Shown: positions 34,262 to 43,526 of the stretch, one piece after another
How the letters are laid out: each line of letters begins with the position of its first letter
How positions within the stretch are numbered: the stretch's first letter is position 1
From: Dactylonectria macrodidyma
Lineage: Eukaryota; Ascomycota; Sordariomycetes; Hypocreales; Nectriaceae
Length of the DNA: 64,000 nt
Assembly (NCBI GenBank): GCA_020744425.1
Contig: JAGMUV010000035.1
Location: 248,001 to 312,000, forward strand
Direction of reading: 5' to 3'
The notes under the pieces: model-generated
The model's input: only the letters and a program-made list of their open reading frames with translations
Databases searched by the model: none
Told to the model about the DNA's origin: nothing
Position numbers and translations under genes: made by a program

Positions 34262-35712
34262 ATGTCCTCTAGCGTGGATCACTCCGAGACTGCCAGTGCT
34301 ATTGGCAGTACCAGCCATACGGTTGACTCCGACCTTCTTGCTCATACAGCATTATCACCATCATCTTCGCCACCCTCTAGTGCGCCCCGCAAAAAGACGT
34401 CTCCCATCTGGCGGTACTGTCGAAGCGAAGAAGGGAAGGGTACTCCGGCAGCTTGGGTCGATTCCAACGGAACGAAATGGTGGCATTGCCAACCCTGCTT
34501 CGACAAGAAAAGAGCGAAGAAATACAACTGCTCTGGTGGGTCGTCCGCCATTGTCAATCATTTGCGGACGGAGCACAAGATCATGGTTTCTGGAAGGCAA
34601 GAGACCATGCGGGAAGTGACGCAAAGTCGCCTTGGAGACATCACTACCTTCCTGGCCGATGAAAGTCTTGCCTCCACCAAGAAACGCAAGGCGACGGCAG
34701 AGGAAGATGCCCTAGACCCAGCTACTCTGCGCGAATTGTACTGTCGATACACAGTAGCTTGCAGCCTCTCCTTTGCTCATGTTGAGCAGCCGGCCTTTCG
34801 CGACTTTATCCGGTATATTCGTCCGGCCGCTGATGATCTCCTCCCGAGGTCTGGTGACACGGTTAAAAATGACTTACAATGGGGATACGACAACAAAAAG
34901 GAGTTTGTAAAGCGAGCTCTACAGAATGCCCTCTCATCAATCCACATTGTTCCTGACAACTGGACATCGCCAAATTGTTTTGGCGTAATAGGATTCACAG
35001 TTCAATTCGTTACCGAAGATCATGGCCTGCAGTCACTGGTGGTGAGGATAAAGGAATTGGAAGGACAGCACAGCGGCGAGAACATGGCAGAAGCTATCAT
35101 GGAGTTCATACGAGAATTTGGAATAGCGTCAAAAGTTGGATACTTTATGATGGATAATGCCACCAACATGAACACCATGATCGACAAAATCTCCGACGAC
35201 TTAGAACAGGAGTTCGATGTTTTCTACGATCCTCTTCCTCACCGACTTCGCTGTTTCGGCCACATCATTAATCTGGCTGTGATGGAGTTCCTCATTGGAA
35301 AGCGACCACCCACAACTGATTCCTACCACGGGCCATCCGACGAGGAAGTTGAGCAATGGAGAAAGCGAGGGGCCATAGGCAAGCTGCATAATATCGTGGT
35401 CTACATCACTTGGACCCCCCAGCGACTTCAAACGTTTACTCGTCTCACCGACGGTCTAAGGCTACGACGCGATAATGACACTCGTTGGAATTCGTGGTAC
35501 GGCATGGTCGAATGGGTCCTCAGGCCTAAAATCCGGCAAGCTATCACTGTATTTTGTGCTCAGGAGCCGGCTCTGCAGGACGATGTTCTGACTCCAGCTG
35601 ACTGGACAACTTTGGCGGAGACTCATAAATTTCTCGAGCCATTTTATGACGCTACAATAGCCAATGAAGGCATGGGGATTTCCATCTCTGACGTTCTGCC
35701 TGCCATGGACTA
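34262..35712 (+). pseudogene. hAT-III transposase, part 1 (before the pogo insertion)
   Basis: Starts at ATG 34262. The Ser-rich leader is followed by a BED zinc finger (WWHCQPC...HLRTEH, about residues 76-103) and the catalytic region. The latter has DNWTSPNCFGVIGF, GYFMMDNATNMNTM, HRLRCFGHIINLAVMEFL, KRGAIGKLHNIVVYI and NDTRWNSWYGM. The frame is open until the TA at 35711-35712, where the pogo element enters. It continues in the matching frame at 37930, so before the pogo insertion this gene would have been uninterrupted. With pogo present, translation reads into the terminal repeat and stops. Confidence 0.85.
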
Positions 35713-37927
35713 CCATGCACCACCACCCTTTCGCCAACCCCACCCTTTCGCCAGGCAAAAAAAAAAAACCACCACCAAAACTCATCTTTTTCACTTACAC
35801 AGAATTCGACCAAAATAAATGTTATTAGCAAGCGGCCACTTCTGATAGATACAAAATTGATTAGAATTTAATTTTTTGGTCACGTGCAGTTGCATGGGGC
35901 ACGTGATGTATGCAAGCCATTGTAAGGAAATATCGCCAACTAAACCACCAAATTCCTCACCGCTCTTTCCCAACATTTCTCTTGCCAGTCTCTTACAACA
36001 CAATCAAAATGCCTTCATCGCGGCCTCGTTGGAAATATACGGAAGACGAAATGGCCGAGGCTATATTGGATGTCACTGATAATGGCTTTTCACTCTCTCA
36101 GGCGGCTCAGCGACGGGGAGTGCCTCGAAGGACTCTAATCGACAGACTTAACGGCCAGACAGCCGTAAAAGAGCAAATTCAGCCTGGTCAACGGTTATCC
36201 AAGAATCAAGAAGACAAATTGGCCTTCTGGATTCTTCGTCAGGAGTCTCTGGGATACGCTCCTTCCCATAATCAGATTCGCGCTTGCGTCATGGGCTTGT
36301 TAAGTCAGCAAGGCGAACAACCAGAATTAGGACGTAACTGGGTAGCCAGACTCATTGAGCGCCGCCGAGACCTTAAGACTAAGATCGGGAGACGTCAAGA
36401 AGCCAATAGGTTTGATTCGTTCACGCCCAAGGCGGTTCATTGGTACTTCGATATCAGGGAGGGCCAATATGGTTGGATTAAGCCTGAAAATACTGTCAAC
36501 GTTGACGAAGGAGGGATTATGATTGGTTTTGGCAAGCCTCTATATCTCTGCTCTCTTTTTTCTTTGAAATTTAACTAACTAAGCTCTTTTCGCTAGGGTT
36601 GGATAGTCTAGTGGTCGGAAGCGCAAACCCAAATCGAAAGGCTCTTCTCAAAGGACCTCAAACTCGGAATTGGACTTCGTTTATCGAAGCTATCACTGCT
36701 GACGGCCGTGCCTTAACTCCTGGCATAATATTCAAGGGAAAGGAACTCCAAAAACAGTGGTTCCTTAACGAATTCAAGAAGATAGCAGACTGGTATTATG
36801 TAACGTCACCTAACGGGTGGACGGACGACCACATTGGTGTTGAATGGCTTGAAAGAGTTTATTTGCCTCAGACTAAGCCTGCCGACGACTCCGATGCCAG
36901 ATTAATCATTCTAGATGGCCATGGGAGTCATGCAACGGTATGTTCTTTATTTATTAGGTCAAGGATCACTACTAACCGAGAGAAGGATGAATGGATGGCT
37001 ACGTGCTTTTTGAACAACGTTTACTGTTGCTACCTTCCAGCACACTGCTCTCACGGCCTCCAGCCGTTAGATAATGGAGTATTTAATGCCTCCAAAGCTG
37101 CATATCGACGAGAGTTGGAAAAGTTCGCCTCTTTGACTGATTCTACTCCAATGGATAAGGTCAATTTCATCAGAGCCTACGCCAAGGCTCGTGAGGTGGG
37201 AATGACGAAGAAGAATATACTCTCCGGCTGGAGAGTTACTGGTAATTGGCCAATTTCACGAGTCAAAGCTCTGCGGCATCCAGAAATCCAAGAGGATAGG
37301 CCGAATGACAGCCCGAAAAGGACTCCAGAGCGGGCGCCATATTTCGGCTCGGATGATACGCCAAAAACTAGCCGCCACATTCGTGATCTTGGGCTAAACA
37401 AAACACCAAAGACGCGGAGACGGTATAACGTGATAGCCAAAGGGTTCGAGGCGCAGCAGCAGACGTTAGCGGCGCATACCATGAGAATTGCTGGTCTAGA
37501 GGAGGAACTGGCTCGTTTGAAGAGAGGGAAGAAGAGGAAGGCCATACCTAATCCTAATAAGCGTTTCATGGCTCTGAGCGAGGCTCTAGCGGCTGGAGAA
37601 GCTATTCCCGAAAAAAGAAGTGAAAAGAAGCCTGTTGTGGTGGATGATAGCTCTTCGGAGGAGTCAAGGTCAGAATCGGAGGCTGCTTCGGTTATTGAAG
37701 TCAGAGAGGAAACCATACCACCTCAGCGCACCACTCGATCTGGGCGACTAGTCAAAAAACCTAAAAATCAATAGATGTATCAATTGTAAATTTACAGGAG
37801 GCAACCATTTGCAAATAACTTTTATTTTGGCCGAATTCTGTGTAAGTGAAATAGATGAGTTTTGGTGGTGGTTTTTTTTTTTTGCCTGGCGAAAGGGTGG
37901 GGTTGGCGAAAGGGTGGTGGTGCATGG
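35713..37927 (+). mobile_element. pogo/Fot-like element, complete
   Basis: 2,215 bp flanked by TA (35711-35712 and 37928-37929). Terminal inverted repeats are about 120 bp long (35713 to about 35835, and about 37805 to 37927). They begin CCATGCACCACCACCCTTTC, include two CCACCCTTTCGCC repeats and a run of exactly 12 A (or 12 T), and differ at only a handful of positions. The element carries one transposase gene with no visible lesion. Confidence 0.92.
36009..37774 (+). CDS. pogo-type transposase (HTH_Psq, CENPB HTH, DDE), three exons
   Basis: About 550 residues. The N-terminal Psq helix-turn-helix (WKYTEDEMAEAI...RRGVPRRTLIDRL) and CENPB-type HTH (GRNWVARLIERRRDLKTKI) bind the terminal repeats. 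The DDE domain has NVDEGGIM, LDGHGSHAT and LQPLDNGVF carrying the three acidic positions. A Lys/Glu-rich tail follows. Exons are 36009-36531, 36597-36937 and 36986-37774. Intron 1 (36532-36596) appears to use a GC donor (GCAAGC...GCTAG), giving the conserved GIMIGFGLDSLVVGS. A GT donor 7 bp upstream is possible but loses two conserved residues. Intron 2 (36938-36985, GTATG, CTAAC, AAG) is 48 nt and stop-free, so retention would insert 16 residues. The start is the first ATG before the Psq domain. Confidence 0.88.
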
Positions 37928-37929
37928 TA

Positions 37930-38791
37930 TCTCTTGCATCACATTGAGGCGGCCAAGAAGGCCACTACCATCCCCCACCTGGCAACTATGATGGAGACCG
38001 CGTGGGCAAAACTGGCCGACTACTATGAATTGACGGAAGATTCGCCGGTCTATTCAGCAGCGACGGTGTTGAATCCTTCCCTCAAGTGGGCATACATGGA
38101 GAAGACTTGGGAGGGCAAGACTGAATGGATTGAGAGGGCTAAAGCCCGCGTAGGCGAGCTATGGAGGGAGGCGTACAAATCAACCACCTCCTTGCCTGTT
38201 CTTCGACCAGTTTTTGCACAGGAGCCAACTACAAGGCGACTAAATGGGTACAAAGTGTGGATGAAAGGGCAAAAGGCTACCATTTTCAACATGGACTACG
38301 ACGAGTACGAAGCGTACTGCCATGAGCCTGTGATTATGGTATCGGATCCGCTGAAATGGTGGTTGGAACCAGCGCAGCGACGGCGGTTCCCTAACTTATC
38401 TTTGATGGCCATTGACATTCTGTCGATTGCGCCGATGTCTACTGAGACAGAGCGACTCTTCTCTAAGGCCAAACTCTCGGTAACAGAGCAGCGAGGAGCT
38501 ATGAATATCGAAACGTTGAATCTCTTGGAATGCCTACGATCCTGGGACAGTAGCGTTCTGATAGTCCCATCAGAGGTAAGATTTCTGCTTTGTCAGATGC
38601 GCGGTTGTCTAAGTGTGTCTAGTGTTGCTATGTACGGCAGCCGCCAGCACCATCTCCAATGCTTAGTATTCAGGAAAGCGGTTAGCAAGGCGGCGGGTGA
38701 GGCAATTCGACGACGGCGTTGGGAGCTTTGGAGGCAGCGTGGCAGGTACGAGGAGGGCAGGCCGCAAGTCGGGTTATTTTGTTCAGACTAA
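37930..38791 (+). pseudogene. hAT-III transposase, part 2 (after the pogo insertion)
   Basis: Resumes the frame of 34262-35712. It contains WAKLADYYELTEDSPVY, NPSLKWAYMEKTW and the hAT C-terminal region KWWLEPAQRRRFPNLSLMA with MSTETERLFSKAKLSV. Conserved sequence ends at about 38575 at a GAG|GTAAG that could be a splice donor. The frame then stays open with low-similarity residues to a stop at 38791, so the true C-terminus is uncertain. Confidence 0.8.
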
Positions 38792-39022
38792 TAGTGTAGA
38801 CCACAGTTTGCACTGTTGGTTTAGTTTGGCCGTGATGAACAGACCAACAGTTCAGTTTGCGTTTCTCAGGCAGACTGATAGTTTAGTTTGGCCAAGTCAG
38901 GCGGACTGGCAGTTTAGTGTGGCTAAGTCAAACGGGTCGGCAGTTTAGTGTGGCCAAGCCAAATGGACTAATGGATCAGTTTGAGGTCTCTAAACCGAAC
39001 GGTTGCACTATTAGGAGCCCTG

Positions 39023-39030
39023 CCAACAAT
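39023..39030. repeat. Target-site duplication CCAACAAT (right) of hAT-III
   Basis: Matches 33450-33457. Confidence 0.9.
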
Positions 39031-39661
39031 AGCTGCTGCGTAGGCTGGTTTTGAGTTCGGCAGACGACTGTTCTTCTCGAAGGGGTTGAAAAACCGAGGT
39101 CTTTTTGCCGGTGGCTCGTCGTCGCCTCTGCTGTTGCTGGTTCTAACCTCGAGATGAGCGTAATCAGACAGCCAGACGTCGGCAACCATCTCTTTTGCCT
39201 TTTCAACCCAACTAGGCTTATGAGCCCACGTTTCATCAAACCAGTCCCAACGATAAGCTGGATGGAGCGCCATAGCCGTATAGTAGATGGGTGTCTCGTC
39301 CAGCCGCTGATAATATTCATCCAGCTTATCCCAAGCAAGGTTGATTCCGATGCGGAAGTGCTCTGGATCAGGAAAATCAGCAGCAAGCTGCTTATATTCT
39401 TCCAGTGTGTTAAGCAGCCACTCATAGCCAAGCACTACGCCCTAGATATTGCCATAGGAGCTAGTCTAGCCTTGCTTACGCCTGCGGATGTGTCCATCAC
39501 CCTCAAGCGTCTTTACTACGGTCTCAAAAACAGCCAGAATAGCCTCCAAATGGCAAAGAGCCTCCCAGTCTCTGACCAAGTCCAGCCTCTGAAATGTCGA
39601 AAAAGACGGTCTTCGAGCTGCTGCTGTTGGCCTGGCTGGTTGGCCTGGCTGGTTGGCTGAC
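39031..39661 (-). pseudogene. hAT-II copy b transposase, N-terminal and middle part with deletion
   Basis: From an ATG at 39661 the first roughly 27 codons match the start of the copy a gene. The sequence then jumps (near 39575) to what is about 31005 in copy a, an internal loss of about 1.4 kb. Soon after, TGG in copy a is TAG here (within 39466-39475), with a second C-to-T at CpA three codons away. This is a non-autonomous, mutated derivative. Confidence 0.8.
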
Positions 39662-39909
39662 ATCGTCAAATTTTTTAATTTTTCCCTTTTTTTTTTTTTT
39701 TTTTTCTTTGCAAAAACAAAGCAGGAAATCTGTAGAAAACGCGCTCAATAGGGGTAGTTTCTCGTATAATGTTGTTATAAGATTAGCTGTAGGGGTGGTC
39801 GACCTCGGCTAACTTGGGTCCAGGTACCTCGATTTAATAGGCGATTATATACAAAAATAAGTACTGCGAACTGTACACGGTCAGGGAATATCTAGTGGAT
39901 ATCGCAGGG

Positions 39910-39915
39910 GCTTTT
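39910..39915. repeat. Target-site duplication GCTTTT (left) of the IS3EU-like element
   Basis: Repeated at 43496-43501, immediately outside the terminal inverted repeats. Confidence 0.8.
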
Positions 39916-40210
39916 TACGGTCGCACATTACCACATGGGTGACAAAACCATGTACGAAGATAACTGGAGCTATTTCGCACATAGGCCTTCGGCGTTTTTA
40001 TATGGGGCTACAGTATTGATATGATAGCGCACTGTTTTCAATGTAGCAGAGCTGATACCATACCCAGCGGTGCTGATGCCATTCCATCGGTGCCGAAGCT
40101 CCGATAATGCCGGTTCAGAGGGGGCGGGATATTGCAGCTGGAGGCCTTGGAAGGAGGTATGAACTCCGACCTCTACTATGATCTTGAACCCCTGGTCTGC
40201 GTCTCGTATA

Positions 40211-41909
40211 ATGCCGAGGCCCCGTAAGGACTTGGAGCGCGTCAAGGACTGGATCCTCGAGCAGCGGCGAGAAGGGCTATCCATTGACACTATATGTGCC
40301 CATCTCCGCGACGATGGGCACGTACTCGACGTCAGAACCCTGAAAAGGAGGTTAGCGGAATGGGGTGCCCAGGAGTACTCTCCCCTTCACTCAAAGATTG
40401 ATACCAACACCTTCGTCGATCTGATCAAAGGCTACTTCTACCGATACGGATATAGCGACACTTCCATCGTCCGTGATCTCAAGCGACGCGGCATCGAGAT
40501 CTCCGAGCGGACTGTACAGGAGTATCGTCTGAAGCATGGCATGAAGCGGCGCTTCCGAGATCTGGCTGAACGACAGGAGGCTATTCAAAAAGCAAGAGAG
40601 TTCCTCTTCCAAGACGACCGTCAGTCTTCAAGCATCAGAGGATTTGGCAGGGGGTATCTATACCATTACGTCCGCATCCGTGCCGGCGTCCTTGTCGGCC
40701 AGAATACCTTATACCGCGAGTACCAAACGAACCCAGAGTGGAAGAAGCGGGCCGAACAAAGACGCCTTGCTGATTGGAAGCACCGGAAGAACTTCCAGGT
40801 TCCTGGGCCTAACTTCATGTGGTCTCTCGATGGGTACGAGAAGCTTAAGAACTTTGGCTTCTCTATCTACGCCTGTATCGACACGTACTCGAGAGCCATC
40901 ATCTGGATATATGTCGGCAGGGGGAACATGACTGCGTTGAGTTCACTCAAACAGTTTCTACGGACTGTGTCGTACTCAGGGTTCCGCCCCCTTTTCACCC
41001 GCTCGGATCATGGTATCGAGACTCCTCTTTGGGCCGGAGCCCAGGCGATTCTCGCCGACCTTGATCAGACAGAGTTTCGGTATACCACCGAGGATAACGA
41101 CCAACGAGTCCACAGGCAGGGAGCGAGACTGAGCTCCTGTCATATCTGGGGCCCAAGCACATCGAACCAACGGATCGAGTCTTGGTGGGAAAAGCTACTC
41201 AAAGGTGTCAGTCAGCGCTGGATCGCGTTCTCACACGAGCTGATTGATAGCGGCCTCTTCCAACCAAACCGTCTTGCTCACCAGGTCGCGGTGTATGCTC
41301 TCTATGGACCCATGATCCGTCAGGAGGTTGCGGACTTCATGGAGATGTGGAACGGCCATCGCATCCGGCCACAGAAGAATAGGGAGCATCTCGTCGCCGG
41401 GATCCCGATGGATCTATATAATACAAGCGAAGTGGAGAACTGGGCAGTCCATCTAGGGCCTGCGGCTCGAGATGGGCTTGCCCAGATGATGGCTGCTGTC
41501 GATTCTATCGATATAGACGATCTTCTTGACCCAATAACAACGGACTGGTGTGATCAACAGCTCCGGGATCTTCAGTTCGATGGTCAACTAGATGGGGAGC
41601 TTGATCATAAGCGACCACACCTCGCGATCTACTTACGGCTTAGAGACAAGATTCAGGTTCATCTCGACTGCGGGGCAAGTCCGGTGCTGAGCATCCCAGA
41701 GAGTCCAGTTGGAGGGCAAGAGAGATTCGTACGTAAAAAAATACTCCATCGCACTCAAAATCTAGCTGACGATGCTTTAGCTTCAACTCCTCGAGCAGAA
41801 CTACCTTGAGCCTATTAGCAATAGCCTCTCCGGAACTGAGCTACCTGGCGATATTATCAATAGTGTGGATGAGCTGATGGGGGACCTGGGTCAACTTGAG
41901 CTAGAGTAA
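40211..41909 (+). CDS. Integrase-core (DDE) transposase, two exons
   Basis: About 548 residues. Exon 1 is 40211-41728 and exon 2 is 41781-41909. The 52-nt intron has GTACGT, a GCTGAC branch and TTTAG, phase 0. The N-terminus holds helix-turn-helix repeats (LSIDTICAHL...RTLKRRLAEWG and SDTSIVRDLKRRGIEISERT). The integrase core has FMWSLDGYEKLKNFGFSIY (first Asp), FTRSDHGIET (second Asp) and PSTSNQRIESWW (Glu), giving a D-D-E triad. The WSLDGYEK and NQRIESWW signatures belong to the eukaryotic integrase-core family rather than to LTR retrotransposons. The start is the first ATG before the HTH region; another ATG lies 33 bp upstream. No lesion is seen. Confidence 0.83.
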
Positions 41910-41912
41910 CTA

Positions 41913-43246
41913 TTATTTCCTCGCCTGTTTACGAGGATGCCGACTACTTAGCCTCCTCGTATCAACTCCTCGGGTTCCAGCAGCGGGACCATGGGCAGTG
42001 AAGGCAGGGCCAGCCGAGAGCTCCTTATCCTCTACCTCTACTGAGAGTGCTGAGCTTATAGAGTCTCGAGCTCGTTTCTGACCCGCGCGGGTCTCGTCCA
42101 CATCGCTAGTAATAACCTCGATCTGGTCTTCTGCGCTAGCTCTCGAAGGAGGTAGAACTGGGCTCAGAGAGGGGCTCAAGGAAGGCGAGTTGAACTCGCT
42201 CCCGATTAACAAGGCTGGCTGTACCTTCACCTCGGTCTTGACTAGCTCTTTCTTGATTCCCTTCTCCTTTTTGAATGGCTTTACGGCTGACCTCGGTGTC
42301 TTGATATGACGAGGGACCGGGACTTGTGGTCGAGGAGGCAATGGCTCATAGAAAACAAGGAAAAGGAGATATTTGCCCTCTGTTTTACTGAAACGAAAAG
42401 GGCAGTCCTCGCCGAAAAGCTCTGCGACTGTCTGTCTCTCCCAGTCGAGGTCGCTCAGCTCCGTGATACCCTCTTTAATATGGGCGTTCTGAACGAGTCT
42501 CTTGTCGAATTGAAGAACAGAAGAGAGGGCAGGCTTGTCCTTGAACTGAGGGAAGAAGATGTTGGCGAACCAGAAGTGGACAGGTAAAGATGGTTCCTCG
42601 TCGACGAAGGGGCGCAAAGCGACCTTCAGCAGCTCTCTAGCCAAAGACCACTGGGGCTCCTCGTCTTCGTCTAGTATTTCCCATGGATCAGGCCTCGCAA
42701 GGAAGACGGTGAGGCGCATCGAGATCTTCCGTCTGCTCTTGTTTTGGCTCTGTTTAGCCACAGCCTCACTAAGTTGCGACGAGCTCGCCTTCATACCCCT
42801 CGCGATCCGACTCTGGGTAAGTTTGGCATCTCGATACACGGCGGAGGGCCGCGATGCTGCGAGGATACGGCCAGGGCCGTCTCCAGAGCCGGTGAAGATT
42901 GTCTGTGAGGGCGTGGAACGATCAGAGGCTGTTAGGTCGATAGACTGTATAGCGGAGGAGGTGGAAGCTGTCTCAACGTCTCGAAACGGGACTGGCGAAC
43001 TGTCGAGGATGGGGATACTCGTGGGCCAACGTCTCCCGCAATATGGACACAGATTCGACCCTGGGTAGCTATCGCGGATGAAATCGTGGCTCCGTTGGTA
43101 CGATTTAGGGGCCACGGCCTTCGGAACATCGGGACATGTCTGCGATAGGACGTGATCGGGCATATCTACGTACAAGACAAGGTCAGTCGCACAATCTCAT
43201 GATGGATAGACCCAAGCTTACTTAGGGAATGGATGGGATAGCCCAT
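41913..43246 (-). CDS. Second protein of the IS3EU-like element, function unknown
   Basis: About 425 residues. Proposed exon 1 is 43246-43222 and exon 2 is 43165-41913. The intron 43166-43221 (GTAAGC, GACTGAC branch, CGTAG) joins a short MGYPIHSL leader in frame. A CPYCGRRWP finger-like motif lies near the N-terminus. A globular middle region follows (ISMRLTVFLARPDPWEI, then PVHFWFANIFFPQFKD and DCPFRFSKTEGKYLLFLVFYEP). The C-terminus is disordered, Ser/Pro/Lys-rich and has several basic clusters (KPFKKEKGIKKE, SSRHPRKQARK). I recognise no family. It lies wholly inside the terminal repeats and is tail-to-tail with the transposase, so it belongs to the element. A DNA-binding or accessory transposition role is plausible but unproven. 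Confidence 0.72.
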
Positions 43247-43495
43247 AACAGCTACGGGTTGGCGATGGGCTGGGTATTGAAGCTGGTGTGGATGTGCGAG
43301 TGGAAGAATTGTGACGCGTCACCAGGAATTATCACGACATATTCCCTGGTGGACATGCCATCTAAATGAAGAGATACCTTCCGAATAGTGTGCGGTACTG
43401 TAGTCTTGCAAGGGTCCACAATATTACTAAGTATTTCCACATGGTTGAGGCTTCCCAAAAGGGTTATGTCACCCATGTGGTAATGTGCGACCGTA

Positions 43496-43501
43496 GCTTT
43501 T
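43496..43501. repeat. Target-site duplication GCTTTT (right) of the IS3EU-like element
   Basis: Matches 39910-39915. Confidence 0.8.
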
Positions 43502-43526
43502 GGGTGCGTGATCGGCGGATGACCCC

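Larger units (their letters stand above)
33458..39022 (+). mobile_element. hAT-III element, complete ends, interrupted by pogo
   Basis: 5,565 bp including the inner pogo element (about 3.35 kb without it). Terminal inverted repeats are CAGCGCTCCTAATAGTGC (33458) and the complement of CAGGGCTCCTAATAGTGC (ending 39022). It is flanked by CCAACAAT duplications. Subterminal regions are packed with short repeats: a 31-bp tandem unit starts at 33561 and 33592, with a degenerate third copy at 33623. Diverged GTTTAGT-type repeats lie at about 38815-38985. Such repeats are usual transposase-binding arrays in hAT elements. Confidence 0.9.
29779..39896 (-). mobile_element. hAT-II element copy b (host of the nest), internally deleted and right end lost
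   Basis: Its left terminus CAAGGCTCGGAACCACTACA starts at 29779. The sequence of this copy is 29779-29800, then 32830-33457, then 39031-about 39896. It is interrupted by hAT-II copy a at 29801-32821 and by hAT-III at 33458-39022. Compared with copy a it lacks about 1.4 kb of the coding region (junction near 39570-39580). It loses similarity after 39896, shortly before the IS3EU-like element. Confidence 0.8.
39916..43495 (+). mobile_element. IS3EU-like DNA transposon with two convergent genes
   Basis: 3,580 bp. Perfect 29-bp terminal inverted repeats lie at 39916-39944 and 43467-43495, beginning TACGGTCGCACATTACCACA. They are flanked by a 6-bp duplication GCTTTT. Its genes are a DDE integrase-type transposase (plus) and a second protein (minus), whose stop codons are separated by three bases. 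TA-initiated ends and a 6-bp duplication fit what I recall of the IS3EU superfamily. The superfamily name is an inference from this and from the integrase. Confidence 0.8.
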
